This document shows, one piece after another, positions 19,861 to 28,325 of a stretch of 64,000 nucleotides of DNA (positions within the stretch are counted from its first letter, which is position 1; every line of letters begins with the position of its first letter). Source of the stretch: Anabaena azotica FACHB-119 (lineage in GTDB: Bacteria > Cyanobacteriota > Cyanobacteriia > Cyanobacteriales > Nostocaceae); NCBI RefSeq assembly GCF_014697625.1, contig NZ_JACJSG010000039.1:1-64000 (forward strand), given 5' to 3'. Under the pieces are notes generated by a model, which searched no databases, had not been told where the DNA came from, and was given only the letters and a program-made list of their open reading frames with translations. Both the position numbers and the translations under genes were made by a program.

Positions 19861-21150
19861 CTCCCTACTCCCCAACCTCCTCTGCCATTCCGCCTCAATT
19901 TGTGCCGATCGCTCAACTTCTTGGTCGAGGAGGTCGGTTTCGGTAGAATATACTAAGTCTTCATTGCTGATGACTTTCTCTTGGGCAAATTGACTGGCGT
20001 AGACAATTTTTTGATGTAGGGCTGCATCGGGACTGGCTAATATTCTGGCGCGAGTTTGGCGATCGCGGTTACGTGCTGCAATTTTCCGATTACGCCACTT
20101 GATCCAAAAATAACGTACCAAAGGAACGCCTAAAAAACCGATTCCATAAGCCAACAATACCCAATAAATTCCTTGTACAAAAGCGACAAACCCTCCTAAC
20201 TTAGCCGCAACTGTACCCCCCGCCAATAAATTCCCCAAGATTACAGCACCAACTAAATTGGCTATCCCCAACCCTGCACTCAGCATAACTTGCCCAGAAC
20301 TAGCAGCACTAAAACGCCAGGGAAATTCTTCTAAATAAACTGAGACTTGTTGCTGTTGTTTTTTACTTGCTCTTATCTGTAACTCTGGGAAGTAATAGAC
20401 AATTTGTCCTTCAGGACTGACGCTTGGTTGCCCATTGAAGCGCAACAGCACAGGCAACATATAATCTTCGTACTCTTGCTGATAAACTTCACCTATATCA
20501 TCCAAGTATGGGGCAATTTGTTCTCCTACGACTGCACCGCGATTAGCGCGAATTATAGTAGCAATTTCTTGCCAACGACGTTCCTCTAAATTGGCGTTAG
20601 GATTACCATCACCAAACAAAAAAGAAAATACAGCTTCAAAGAAATTCAGGTCACTGCTTTCCCCTCTACTACGTCGTTCTGGTGAATAATAACCATAATT
20701 GGGGCTGAAGTACCAAAATAAATCCGGGAAGTAGAAAAAGCCCCAACTACCACCATAATTATTGTGGCGATCGTCATTATTACTACTTGCGTTCATCGCC
20801 GTGATGATGAGAATTATGGCAATAGTAATCAAAAAGATGGAAGCAATCAGAAAAATTGCAAATGAGATGCGAATTAGGTAAAACAAAATCCGCCATATCT
20901 TCTGCCAAGCTTCTTGTAATCTTAATTTTAGGTATTTATTTCTTAAAACATCACGAAAATTTCGCGGAAACAGATAAACAATATCACCCGTTTCTGCTAC
21001 TTGCAAATGTCCACCCGCATCACTGGCTAGAGCTAACAACCCTTGACCAGCCTCTGCTAGATTTAATCCCGACTGAGTAGCCACATCACCAACAGTAACG
21101 CGGTAGCCCAGTTTTTCCACAGCCTGCATAATTGTGGGGTTGGGAGTCAT
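19858..21150 (-). CDS. Conserved cyanobacterial membrane protein, unknown function
   Basis: 430 residues. N-terminal 80 residues: a winged-helix-like segment (MQAVEKLGYRVTVGDVATQS, then EAGQGLLALASDAGGHLQV) resembling a DNA- or protein-binding fold. One or two membrane helices come next at about 105-140 (LIRISFAIFLIASIFLITIA). Then a Tyr/Ser-rich loop, a middle domain (EIATIIRANRGAVVGEQIAPYL) and a second hydrophobic pair at about 305-345, ending in a basic, Arg/Gln-rich tail. It resembles chloroplast-targeted plant proteins of unknown function as I recall, but I cannot verify that. The last codons overlap the edge of the simple repeat at 19695-19860. Function not assigned. Confidence 0.65.
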   Translation of the reverse strand: MTPNPTIMQAVEKLGYRVTVGDVATQSGLNLAEAGQGLLALASDAGGHLQVAETGDIVYLFPRNFRDVLRNKYLKLRLQEAWQKIWRILFYLIRISFAIFLIASIFLITIAIILIITAMNASSNNDDRHNNYGGSWGFFYFPDLFWYFSPNYGYYSPERRSRGESSDLNFFEAVFSFLFGDGNPNANLEERRWQEIATIIRANRGAVVGEQIAPYLDDIGEVYQQEYEDYMLPVLLRFNGQPSVSPEGQIVYYFPELQIRASKKQQQQVSVYLEEFPWRFSAASSGQVMLSAGLGIANLVGAVILGNLLAGGTVAAKLGGFVAFVQGIYWVLLAYGIGFLGVPLVRYFWIKWRNRKIAARNRDRQTRARILASPDAALHQKIVYASQFAQEKVISNEDLVYSTETDLLDQEVERSAQIEAEWQRRLGSRE

Positions 21151-21303
21151 TGCTCTCCCCTCCTGTTAAAACTTCTCGCCTATACTTAAGTATAGTTATT
21201 TGTCAGTTGACAGAGGCTGGAGGCTGTAGTTAATAATTTATTTTATAACTTTACCACAATATATATTTATGGTAGAGTAAGCAGTTCAAGGAGGTGATGC
21301 TGA

Positions 21304-22533
21304 GTGTTACACAAGGTTGTACAAGTCCGTTTATATCCGTCCTTTGAGCAAGAAATACAACTAGCGCAAACTTTTGGGTGTGCTAGATGGTGGTGGAATT
21401 ATGCCCTAGATAAGTCAATCGAGACTTATAAAGAGACGGGTAAAGGACTTGGCCGTGCTGCACTCAACGCATTTCTTCCTGCACTCAAAAAAGCTGAAGA
21501 GACAATATGGCTATCTGATTGTTACAGCCAAGTTTTACAGGCTACAACACTCAATCTAACTACGGCGTATAAGAACTTTTTTGAGAAACGCGCCCTTTTT
21601 CCTAAGTTCAAATCCAAGCATGGCAAACAGTCAATTCAGTACCCTCAAAACGTCAAAATTGTAGATGGTAATGTCAAACTCCCAGGCAATATCGGGATAG
21701 TCAAAGCCAAAATACACAGACCTATTGAGGGGAAAATCAAAACTGTTACTGTAAGCAAAACGCCATCAGGTAAGTACCTTGCATCCATTTTGACTGAGGT
21801 AGATGGTGAAAATCCGGTTATTTCAGAAGGGAAAATATATGGGATTGATCTAGGTTTGAAACACTTTGCTGTCGTCACTGATGGCGAAAAGGTTTCCAAA
21901 TACGATAATCCTAAACACCTTGCCAAACATGAGAAAAATCTCAAACGTAAGCAAAAGAAATTAGCGCGTAAAGTAAAAGGGAGTAATTCGAGAAATAGAT
22001 ATAGAAAAGTTGTTGCCAAGGTGTACGAGCGAGTTAGTAATTCGCGGCAGGATTTTCTACATAAACTTAGTTATAAGTTGACGAGCGATAGCCAAGCGGT
22101 CATAGTAGAGAATCTTCATGTCAAAGGCATGCTTCGTAACCACAAATTGGCGAAATCAATATCTGATGTAGGGTGGGGAACATTCACTAATTTTTTAGCC
22201 TATAAGCTAGAACGCAGAGGTGGAAAGTTGCTTGAGATTGATAGGTGGTTCCCTAGTTCTAAACTCTGTTCTAATTGTTTTTATCAAATAGGTGAGATGC
22301 CATTAGATGTCCGTGAATGGACTTGTCCTCATTGCAGTACTCATCATGATCGTGACGCGAACGCCGCGCAGAACATTAGAGCAGAAGGAATCAGAATGAT
22401 AAAGGCGGAAGGTTCAGCCGTCTCTGCTGTAGGAGGAGAGGTAAGTCCTATTCTTGGGCGAAAGTCTAAGTTTAGGCACTCCCCCGTGATTACAGAAGCC
22501 CCAACTTCAACCGTACTCGGTAAGTTGGGGTAG
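21304..22533 (+). CDS. tnpB: TnpB RNA-guided nuclease (OrfB of IS605 family)
   Basis: 409 residues. The RuvC-like catalytic triad is intact: Asp182 in YGIDLGLKHF, Glu269 in AVIVENLHVKG and Asp351 in HHDRDANAAQN. The four-Cys zinc finger lies between the last two (CSNC at 322/325, CPHC at 341/344). The N-terminal HTH region (LYPSFEQEIQLAQTFGCARWWWN) and KFKSKHGKQSIQYP block are typical. TnpB is the RNA-guided DNA nuclease ancestral to Cas12 and helps retain the transposon. It starts at a GTG 8 bases after a strong AAGGAGGTGA. The C-terminal 50 residues run into the right-end structure, as usual when the guide RNA overlaps the gene. It appears functional but needs tnpA in trans to move. Confidence 0.93.
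   Translation: MLHKVVQVRLYPSFEQEIQLAQTFGCARWWWNYALDKSIETYKETGKGLGRAALNAFLPALKKAEETIWLSDCYSQVLQATTLNLTTAYKNFFEKRALFPKFKSKHGKQSIQYPQNVKIVDGNVKLPGNIGIVKAKIHRPIEGKIKTVTVSKTPSGKYLASILTEVDGENPVISEGKIYGIDLGLKHFAVVTDGEKVSKYDNPKHLAKHEKNLKRKQKKLARKVKGSNSRNRYRKVVAKVYERVSNSRQDFLHKLSYKLTSDSQAVIVENLHVKGMLRNHKLAKSISDVGWGTFTNFLAYKLERRGGKLLEIDRWFPSSKLCSNCFYQIGEMPLDVREWTCPHCSTHHDRDANAAQNIRAEGIRMIKAEGSAVSAVGGEVSPILGRKSKFRHSPVITEAPTSTVLGKLG
22499..22530 (+). ncRNA. Putative omega-RNA right-end hairpin of the tnpB element
   Basis: CCCCAACTT pairs with AAGTTGGGG around a 14-base loop (caaccgtactcggt, itself able to form a small stem). It lies across the last codons of tnpB. In IS605-family elements the guide RNA derives from this overlap, and the guide is the sequence just past the element end, here beginning near 22535. 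The exact boundary is inferred. Confidence 0.5.
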
Positions 22534-22575
22534 TTCACTGTTAAAATATGCTTATTAGGCCTGGTTAATCAGTAT

Positions 22576-23055
22576 ATGGTTCAGTACACACTAGCTCAAA
22601 GCCCAGAAATTATTCTTACCGTTCCTGGGAAAGATTCAGCCAAAGCTCGCGATAAAGCGATGGATCAGTTGGTGGAACTGATTGATGCTGGTAAGCTACC
22701 TACGGAACTTGAAGAAGGATTCGGCCCTCAACAATTGATTGAAGTTAAAGAGCCATCTGCTGATGCTGCTAGTGGTGAAGATGCAATTACACAAGCTGTC
22801 CAAGTTCTCAGCAACCTGGCTACACTTAAGTTAAAAGTACAGGAATCACGTACCGAAGCCTTGGAAATTCGCCAAGCTGTTGATGTTCTTTTTTCCGATG
22901 ACTCGGTAACAGAAGAAGAAATTACTCGTCTTAAGGAAGGGTTTAAAGTTCTCAAAAATTTCGCTCAAGCAAATCTCCGCTACCAAGAAGCACGAGCTAA
23001 AGCCGAACAGGCTAGGCAAATATTGGATCAAGCTCTAAAATCACCAGATAAATAA
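22576..23055 (+). CDS. Conserved hypothetical protein with C-terminal coiled coil
   Basis: 159 residues, acidic. The first 55 residues (SPEIILTVPGKDSAKARDKA, then LIDAGKLPTELEEGFGPQQL) look globular. The remainder is helical with many charged heptads (NLATLKLKVQESRTEALEIR and FAQANLRYQEARAKAEQARQ). No signal peptide or membrane segment. I do not recognise a family. The 5' side abuts the tnpB element (stop at 22533), so its native promoter may have been displaced by that insertion. Confidence 0.65.
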   Translation: MVQYTLAQSPEIILTVPGKDSAKARDKAMDQLVELIDAGKLPTELEEGFGPQQLIEVKEPSADAASGEDAITQAVQVLSNLATLKLKVQESRTEALEIRQAVDVLFSDDSVTEEEITRLKEGFKVLKNFAQANLRYQEARAKAEQARQILDQALKSPDK

Positions 23056-23256
23056 TTTACTGTGCTTCCAAAGACCAGTTTTGTGCGTTTTTACTTGGGA
23101 ATGCGAAATTAGTATTCACCAAAAAACCCTATTATATTCACTTGAAGAAATTCATGGGCGATAATAACAATAACATTTGTATCTTATCACTATCCCTTCT
23201 CTATAAGTGGATGATAATTATCTTGAATTATAGGGTAATTTTATTTCGTAATTAAC

Positions 23257-23327
23257 TGGGGCGCTAGGATTCGAACCTAGGGATGTCGGGACCAAAACCC
23301 GATGCCTTACCGCTTGGCGACGCCCCA
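23257..23327 (-). tRNA. tRNA-Gln (UUG)
   Basis: On the minus strand: acceptor stem TGGGGCG/CGCCCCA with the U1-A72 pair usual for bacterial tRNA-Gln, D arm GCCAAGCGGTAAGGC, anticodon arm TCGGG-TTTTGGT-CCCGA giving anticodon TTG, T arm TAGG-TTCGAAT-CCTA. CCA is not encoded. Confidence 0.95.
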
Positions 23328-23572
23328 AAGCTTTCGACTCTATTAATATAACAGGCTGTATATGGGTAATGTCAAGTGTTTTGAAAAAAAAATTCTGGAA
23401 TTGAGGGGGAGGTGACAGGTGACAGGTGACAGGTGACAGTTGACATTTGTTCTCCCCTGCTCCCCCTGCTACTGTGACTTCCTCATCTCCCTCATCTCCC
23501 TTTTCCCCTCCTGGGAGGGGCTAGGGGTGGGTTTCTCCCTTATTTCCTCCATTCACCACTCCCTTTTTAAAC

Positions 23573-23707
23573 AGGACTTACGCACCAAGGTTATCTGTTG
23601 AGACAGGGTGTAGGGGGGTAAGGGTGTAAGGGTGTAAGGGTTTTAAAGATTTACACCCCTACACCCTTGCCCAAACCCTTGATTTTTCGTTTTTATGCGT
23701 AAGTCCT
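23573..23707. mobile_element. Non-coding element, AGGACTTACGCA family, copy 2
   Basis: 135 bp with perfect 12-bp inverted ends. The interior 'ggtgtaagggtgtaaggg' and 'ttgatttttcgtttttatg' match copy 1 at 7758. It touches the stop codon of the downstream (minus-strand) phytol-kinase-like gene, so it forms the 3' end of that transcript. Confidence 0.82.
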
Positions 23708-23708
23708 A

Positions 23709-24413
23709 TTAAAGTAACCAGAACTGAATTAGTGCATAGGCGATCGCAGCACTACCTAAAGGAACGGTCAAGTTATCCACGCCTAAGAAAGAAACAGCTT
23801 CTAAGCTAGTGGCGACGACAGCAACTGCTAGGGATACTGTCCAGGTTTGCCAAACGTTGCCTATTACGCCAAGTAAAATTAAACTACACACCAGATAACT
23901 TGCCGCAGCCATCGTTAAGGAGCCTTCCCAGCTTTTTTGCGAACCTAGCAGCGTATACTTATGTTTACCAAAGCGCTGTCCAATCAAGGCTGCTAATCCA
24001 TCGCCCCAGGCCATTACCATCATACCGATCGCTGCATACTGGGGCTGTTGTATGTGCCAAAACCAAGCAACTAAAACGCCGACACTGACAGCATAAAAGA
24101 ATGTGCCTAAGCTTTGTCGTCCTACGCTATTGATACCGGGGAGAATAGGCAAGATATAGGATAACAGAGTGACTATACTGGCAATAATGGAAGCGCCAAT
24201 ACCCACGCGGGCAGGAATATCTAACCACCAAGCCAGTAGAATAACATGACCTGCGCCGATATGGACTATTTTCCGCAAGATTTCCGAGTCGCTGGTAGCA
24301 AAGCGATTTACTAATCCAGCGATCGCTAGAATGAAAAATACCCAAGCTGCAACAATGGTAATTTGCAGCCACAAAGGCGGATTTGAGGTTAATTCAGGGA
24401 CTAGAGTTAACAA
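23709..24413 (-). CDS. Phytol/dolichol kinase-like CTP-dependent membrane kinase
   Basis: 234 residues with about seven hydrophobic helices. Family signatures: ILRKIVHIGAGHVIL (about residues 45-60) and the nucleotide/metal motif MAWGDGLAALIGQRFGKHKY followed by LLGSQKSWEGSL (about 133-165). These mark the cytidylyltransferase/dolichol-kinase superfamily. The best-known cyanobacterial and plant members (VTE5 and its homologues) phosphorylate phytol released from chlorophyll, feeding tocopherol synthesis. Phytol kinase is thus likely, with CTP as donor, but other prenyl alcohols are possible. It is divergent from yidD, whose ATG lies 61 bp away. Confidence 0.8.
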   Translation of the reverse strand: MLTLVPELTSNPPLWLQITIVAAWVFFILAIAGLVNRFATSDSEILRKIVHIGAGHVILLAWWLDIPARVGIGASIIASIVTLLSYILPILPGINSVGRQSLGTFFYAVSVGVLVAWFWHIQQPQYAAIGMMVMAWGDGLAALIGQRFGKHKYTLLGSQKSWEGSLTMAAASYLVCSLILLGVIGNVWQTWTVSLAVAVVATSLEAVSFLGVDNLTVPLGSAAIAYALIQFWLL

Positions 24414-24474
24414 AGATAATACAAGATAGACAGTTTTGACCTTTCTTACAATTTATAAGATTTGGGTGACGCTC

Positions 24475-24720
24475 ATGAAGCAAATATTTATTTGGTTAAT
24501 TAAGGGATACAGAATGTTTATTTCACCACTGTTTCCCCCAACTTGTCGCTTTCAACCCACTTGTTCAATGTACGCCATCCAAGCTATTGAAAGATTTGGC
24601 GCTTTCCGTGGTGGCTGGATGGCTATTCGCCGCATTTTGCGCTGTCATCCCTTCCATCCAGGCGGTTATGATCCTGTACCGGAAGTTGGCGATCGCTGTT
24701 GTCATCATGAGGACAGTTGA
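24475..24720 (+). CDS. yidD: Membrane protein insertion efficiency factor YidD
   Basis: 81 residues from the ATG at 24475 ([20 protein letters not shown]). Signature [19 protein letters not shown], then [17 protein letters not shown]. YidD is a small amphipathic inner-membrane protein that assists YidC-dependent insertion. In many bacteria it sits with rpmH-rnpA-yidC; here it is alone. The frame extends upstream to 24436, but the family begins at the chosen Met. The stop is immediately followed by an STRR array. Confidence 0.92.
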   Translation: MKQIFIWLIKGYRMFISPLFPPTCRFQPTCSMYAIQAIERFGAFRGGWMAIRRILRCHPFHPGGYDPVPEVGDRCCHHEDS

Positions 24721-24800
24721 CAGTTGACAGTTGACAGTTGACAGTGGAAATAAGCTGATAACTGATAACTGATAACTGATAACTGATAACTGTCAACTGT
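24716..24800. repeat. STRR heptamer array (cagttga / gataact)
   Basis: Two runs, cagttgacagttgacagttg at 24718-24745 and gataactgataactgataac at about 24756-24790, separated by 15 bp. It occupies the whole gap between the convergent yidD and the hydrolase gene. Confidence 0.92.
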
Positions 24801-25641
24801 TAGCACGACGCACGAAGGGCAAAAGGTCTTCTAGGATTGTTTTGTGGTAGTGTTCTTGGGGGTAGTGACCGACGTTATTGAGTTTGATTAATTCGGCATT
24901 GGGGACGGTATCGGCAAACTTTTGGGCTACTTCTACAGGCAACCAAGGGTCAATCATGCCCCATTGAATTAAAATTGGTTGTTGCCATTGTTGAAAACCT
25001 GACTCAATTTCTGTCATGGCTGCGGGGAGTTGCAAATTGCGAATTGTGGCTAAAAGCGCCCTTCCTACAGCAGAGGTTTTCAAGAAGGGTTGACGATAAA
25101 TATCTAGGTCTTTATCTTCGATACGGTAACGACTACCACCTTCTAAAGTGCGATCGATTAATAATGGGTCTTGTGTCATCATGTCACCAACGAATGGTAA
25201 ACCCATTTGTTGCAGTTTCCACGGTAATTTAGCAGCCGTGGAGATGGGCGCATTTAAAATGGCTATGTTGGCAATTTGTTCGGGGTATTTTAGGGCGTAT
25301 TGTAGACCGACAGACCCAAGAAACCCCTGTACAACCAGAGAAAAACGTTCAAGTTCTAAAGCTTGAATAAACTGGGCTAATGCTGTGATGTATGCTTGGG
25401 TGGTGTAGGCAAAGTCTTGTTTTTCCGGCTTGGCTGAAAAGCCCGAACCGATCCAATCTGGTGCGATCGCTCTTGTTCCCTGGCTACCTAATGCTGGTAG
25501 AATATTGCGCCAAATGTAACTTTGTGACGGTATGCCATGCAGTAACAATACAGGCAATAAGTCAGTCCTACCAATGGGTGCAGATTCCCGATAAAACCAC
25601 TCTAAAGAATTTATTGTTATTTTATTTTCTGTTATTGACAC
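24793..25641 (-). CDS. Alpha/beta-hydrolase fold protein lacking the nucleophile
   Basis: 282 residues with a complete alpha/beta-hydrolase layout: LLPVLLLHGIPSQSYIWRNI (oxyanion region, residues 28-47), APDWIGSGFSAKP, the elbow strand FSLVVQGFLGSVGLQYAL, the acid Asp231 in QWGMIDPWLP, and the base His259 in NNVGHYPQEH. In haloalkane dehalogenases and related enzymes the elbow reads VVQDWGG. Here the nucleophile position is Gly106 (VVQGFLG), with no Ser, Asp or Cys. The protein is therefore either non-hydrolytic (a binding or scaffold protein) or uses an unusual mechanism. Otherwise it looks well maintained. Confidence 0.8.
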   Translation of the reverse strand: MSITENKITINSLEWFYRESAPIGRTDLLPVLLLHGIPSQSYIWRNILPALGSQGTRAIAPDWIGSGFSAKPEKQDFAYTTQAYITALAQFIQALELERFSLVVQGFLGSVGLQYALKYPEQIANIAILNAPISTAAKLPWKLQQMGLPFVGDMMTQDPLLIDRTLEGGSRYRIEDKDLDIYRQPFLKTSAVGRALLATIRNLQLPAAMTEIESGFQQWQQPILIQWGMIDPWLPVEVAQKFADTVPNAELIKLNNVGHYPQEHYHKTILEDLLPFVRRANS

Positions 25642-25659
25642 GATTTTTCCTAATTGTCA

Positions 25660-25725
25660 TTGGTCATTTGTCAACAGTCCATAGTCAACAGTCCATAGTC
25701 AACAGTCCACAGTCCATAGTCATTC
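25660..25725. repeat. STRR-type 14-bp repeat (aacagtccatagtc)
   Basis: Three to four copies of acagtccatagtca between the hydrolase gene and the oxidase gene, the same unit as at 18270. Confidence 0.85.
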
Positions 25726-25774
25726 GTTTTTCTCCACCATCTCCCCCCAGTCCCCAGTCCCCATTCCCCAGTCC

Positions 25775-26857
25775 CTATTTAAAAATCTTCTCACGAATTG
25801 CCTGAGCAGTTGCGGGTGCGAGTAAAACGCCGTTGCGATAATGTCCTGTTGCTAACAGGACGTTACTAAACCCTGGTAATTCCTCAATTATTGGTGCGGG
25901 GCGACCTTCAGGGCGAGGGCGTAAGCCTGACCAAGTACGGAGAATTTCGGCTGTGGCTAATTCTGGACAGAAGGAAATTGCTTGTTGTCTGACTGATGCT
26001 AGTAATTCTTGATTAGGGGGAATTTCATTACCGTCTGTGGGAAATTCTACTGTTGCACCTATCCAATAGTCTCCCGCACCTACTGGGACGATATGCACGT
26101 CGTTACCTGTAATTGCTGGTTGAAAGTCGGGATTTCCTAATGGATGTCCTAAGCGCACTTGTAAAGCTTGTCCCAGGACAGGGCGAATATCTACTGTTTG
26201 GTTGAGTTGTGCTGTGATGGGTGTAGAACCTAACCCTGCCGATATGATAATCCAGTCGGCGCTGATTTTTCCCTCTGTCGTTTCCACGGTTGTACATTTG
26301 TTACCTTCTATAGTGGTAACACCTAACACAGTTACGCCGAATTTAAACGTTACCCCATTGTGTTGGGAAGCCTCAATTAAGGCTAATGTTAAGGCGGTGG
26401 GGTCTAGTTGCCGGTCTTGTGGAGAGTAGACTGCGCCTGTAATTTGCGGATTATTGACTTGGGGACAGATATGTTTAAGCTTGGTGGTATCCCAAATTTC
26501 TAATTGCCAACCTTGAGAGTGACGAATGGCTGCTAATTTTTCCCAGTCTTGGGTGTTTTCTCCCTCCAAGCACAGACTGAGAATGCCTTGACGGTTGAAA
26601 GGGATTTTACGTCCTGTGATGGCTTCGAGTTCAGGAATCAAGGTTTCATAGCGTTGAATGCTTGTTTGCCGCATCTGCCAAGCTTTGCCCTTGACTTTTT
26701 GGCTGATGATGCCTACTAAAACACCCAGCGCTGCGCCTGTGGAAGCCTGCGCGGGTGGTTGTTTATCAAAAACGGTGATTTTGAGTCCAGGTACTTGGCA
26801 CAGTTCATAGGCGATCGCCGCCCCAACTACGCCACAACCGATGATCGCTACGTTCAT
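25775..26857 (-). CDS. FAD-dependent amino-acid oxidase (DAO / glycine oxidase family)
   Basis: 360 residues. The N-terminal FAD-binding Rossmann motif is IIGCGVVGAAIAYEL (residues 4-18), followed by VFDKQPPAQASTGAALGVLV. The C-terminal part has the DAO signature TWSGLRPRPEGRPAPIIEEL and LLATGHYRNGVLLAPATAQA. Members include glycine oxidase ThiO (thiamine thiazole synthesis) and D-amino-acid oxidases. The HYRNGVLLAP tail is typical of ThiO-like proteins. No thi genes are adjacent, so the substrate is left open. Cytoplasmic, no signal peptide. Start: ATG at 26857. Confidence 0.85.
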   Translation of the reverse strand: MNVAIIGCGVVGAAIAYELCQVPGLKITVFDKQPPAQASTGAALGVLVGIISQKVKGKAWQMRQTSIQRYETLIPELEAITGRKIPFNRQGILSLCLEGENTQDWEKLAAIRHSQGWQLEIWDTTKLKHICPQVNNPQITGAVYSPQDRQLDPTALTLALIEASQHNGVTFKFGVTVLGVTTIEGNKCTTVETTEGKISADWIIISAGLGSTPITAQLNQTVDIRPVLGQALQVRLGHPLGNPDFQPAITGNDVHIVPVGAGDYWIGATVEFPTDGNEIPPNQELLASVRQQAISFCPELATAEILRTWSGLRPRPEGRPAPIIEELPGFSNVLLATGHYRNGVLLAPATAQAIREKIFK

Positions 26858-26987
26858 GTGTGTTGCTTGTGAAGAGAGTAGGGGGAGTGGGAAACAAGAG
26901 GGTAAAAGGTGAAAGGTGAAGGGGGAAAGGGAAAAGCCTTTACCCTTTACCCTTTACCCTTTATCCTCATCTCCTATTCTCTCCTGT

Positions 26988-27455
26988 CTAACCCGCTTCT
27001 GACTGGCTGCTGGTGTCAGGTAGCAGTTGTAGGAACTTATCAATATCTGCAAATGCAGCTTGATAGTTATTCAAGGCAAGTTGAGAATTACCAGCACTAG
27101 CGGCCTGATCGATTTTTACCAAATGGTTCAGCAAATCTTTAGTGATTTGCCGGGCTGTGGGTTGGTCTTTGGGTAGGAGGTTGGGTGTGATATATGTCAT
27201 GGTTAACCTTGCTTCCGCAATGGGGCCATGAATAAAATTACCTACATTGATCCATTCTTTTGTTTGGATCAGTTTTTTCAGTTCGTCCGCGCGATCGCGC
27301 ACAGCCTGAATATCTGGTGCGTATCCTTGAATTCTTTCAAGTTGTGCAGTTGTGTAGGTTGGGGGTGCAGATGCGGTAGTAGGGCTACCACAACTAATGA
27401 GGAAAGTTGCTAATAATACCAGTATTAATGAGAAAATTGAGCGTTGACGCGCCAT
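26988..27455 (-). CDS. psbQ: Photosystem II lumenal lipoprotein PsbQ (CyanoQ)
   Basis: 155 residues from the ATG at 27455 (MARQRSIFSLILVLLATFLI). A lipobox LISC ends the signal segment, so the mature protein would be lipid-anchored at Cys near residue 22 on the lumenal side. The rest is a helical bundle: YAPDIQAVRDRADELKKLIQ, WINVGNFIHGPIAEARLTMT, LTRITKDLLNHL-like and ADIDKFLQLLPD. The block W-xx-V-xx-FIHGPxxE is characteristic of the PsbQ family, which stabilises the oxygen-evolving complex. An in-frame GTG at 27491 would add 12 polar residues before the signal peptide and is unlikely. Confidence 0.88.
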   Translation of the reverse strand: MARQRSIFSLILVLLATFLISCGSPTTASAPPTYTTAQLERIQGYAPDIQAVRDRADELKKLIQTKEWINVGNFIHGPIAEARLTMTYITPNLLPKDQPTARQITKDLLNHLVKIDQAASAGNSQLALNNYQAAFADIDKFLQLLPDTSSQSEAG

Positions 27456-27823
27456 ACACTGAAATTGGTTGGTTTCGTTTTGCCTATTCACAGTGTAATT
27501 TTAGATCGCAACGGTAATTTATCGTTCCCACTAGGAAATGATTTTGTGAAAAATTTTTAGATATGCTGAGTTGGTATTTCCTGCTGAGGATGCAGTCACA
27601 GCTTTTTTTGAGTATAATTACCCAATATGATTTAATATACTGTTTCCAGTGAAAACGAACAGTTGTTACTGAATATACCTCATCCTCATTATGAGGAAAG
27701 CATGATATTGAGTTGCTAAATTTCTGGAGTATTGATAAGCTAAAACACCAATATGATAAGCCTTCTGGCGGTTTTTTGTTGTTACCTTCACCTACACTGA
27801 CAAAATAAGGGAGTGTTTTTTTA
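27456..27823. other. Divergent intergenic region, no gene seen
   Basis: 368 bp between psbQ and the gene at 27824; presumably promoters for both. A long minus-strand frame crosses it (27484-27867) but has no family content and overlaps the next gene's start, so it is rejected. No repeat element recognised. Confidence 0.5.
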
Positions 27824-28252
27824 GTGAACGCATCTGAACAAGCAACCAACCTTGAACTCGCCAGCAAGATTGCTACAGCAGTAAATTTATTTAAGTTTGA
27901 GTTTCCTGATGCTAAATCAGATTTGAAACCTTGGAATAATGATCCAGAAACTAGGGAGTTAGTTGATCCTGATTCTATTGATATTGGTTTTCATTTCCCT
28001 GGTGTCAGCAAATCTTGGCGTAGTCGCAGCGTGTTAATTCAAATCCGATTTTACCAAGATCCGGTGACAAAATTGCGTCGAGCGATCGGTTTGGAGGTGG
28101 CTGGTTTTGACCATCGTGGTGAGGTGTGGCGACTGTCTACTGTGGAAAATTGGAGTTTTGTCGGTGAGTCTGTACCTTCTCCTCAAATTGGTAATCAGCT
28201 TAAACAAGTTTGTCGGCACATTTTAGAGGTGTTTAATCAACCTGGAGATTAG
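27824..28252 (+). CDS. Conserved hypothetical protein
   Basis: 142 residues, starting with a GTG. A soluble alpha/beta protein with the segments ATAVNLFKFEFPDAKSDLKP, DIGFHFPGVSKSWRSRSVLI and GFDHRGEVWRLSTVENWSFV. The even distribution of charged and aromatic residues indicates a real gene. No signal peptide or membrane helix. I do not recognise the family. It lies 73 bp upstream of the Uma2 gene in the same direction and could be co-transcribed. Confidence 0.6.
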   Translation: MNASEQATNLELASKIATAVNLFKFEFPDAKSDLKPWNNDPETRELVDPDSIDIGFHFPGVSKSWRSRSVLIQIRFYQDPVTKLRRAIGLEVAGFDHRGEVWRLSTVENWSFVGESVPSPQIGNQLKQVCRHILEVFNQPGD

Positions 28253-28325
28253 CTGGATAATTCTGTCATGGGTTAGGCTAAAACTAAAGCGTCCTGAAAT
28301 TTCAGTCGGAAATTTTAAATTATTT

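Larger units (their letters stand above)
21240..22540 (+). mobile_element. IS200/IS605-family element carrying only tnpB (IS1341 type)
   Basis: Contains an intact tnpB but no tnpA transposase. A short AT-rich inverted repeat (ttaccacaatatatatttatgg) lies at 21251-21273 before the gene. The right end has the hairpin at 22499-22530 overlapping the tnpB stop. Exact ends cannot be fixed by eye, because these elements have no terminal inverted repeats or target duplications. The next gene starts at 22576, so little room remains on that side. Confidence 0.65.

Noticed and set aside
19698-19993. Three overlapping plus-strand frames rich in Gly/Lys/Arg or Ser/Pro
   Set aside because: Produced by the simple ggggaaa and ctccctcat repeats in all frames; not genes.
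24716-24800. STRR arrays considered as CRISPR repeats
   Set aside because: Units are 7 bp and contiguous, without unique spacers. No cas genes and no 25-40-bp repeats with regular spacers were seen anywhere in the window.
27484-27867. 127-codon minus-strand frame upstream of psbQ
   Set aside because: Crosses the psbQ promoter region and the start of the gene at 27824; composition is not protein-like.
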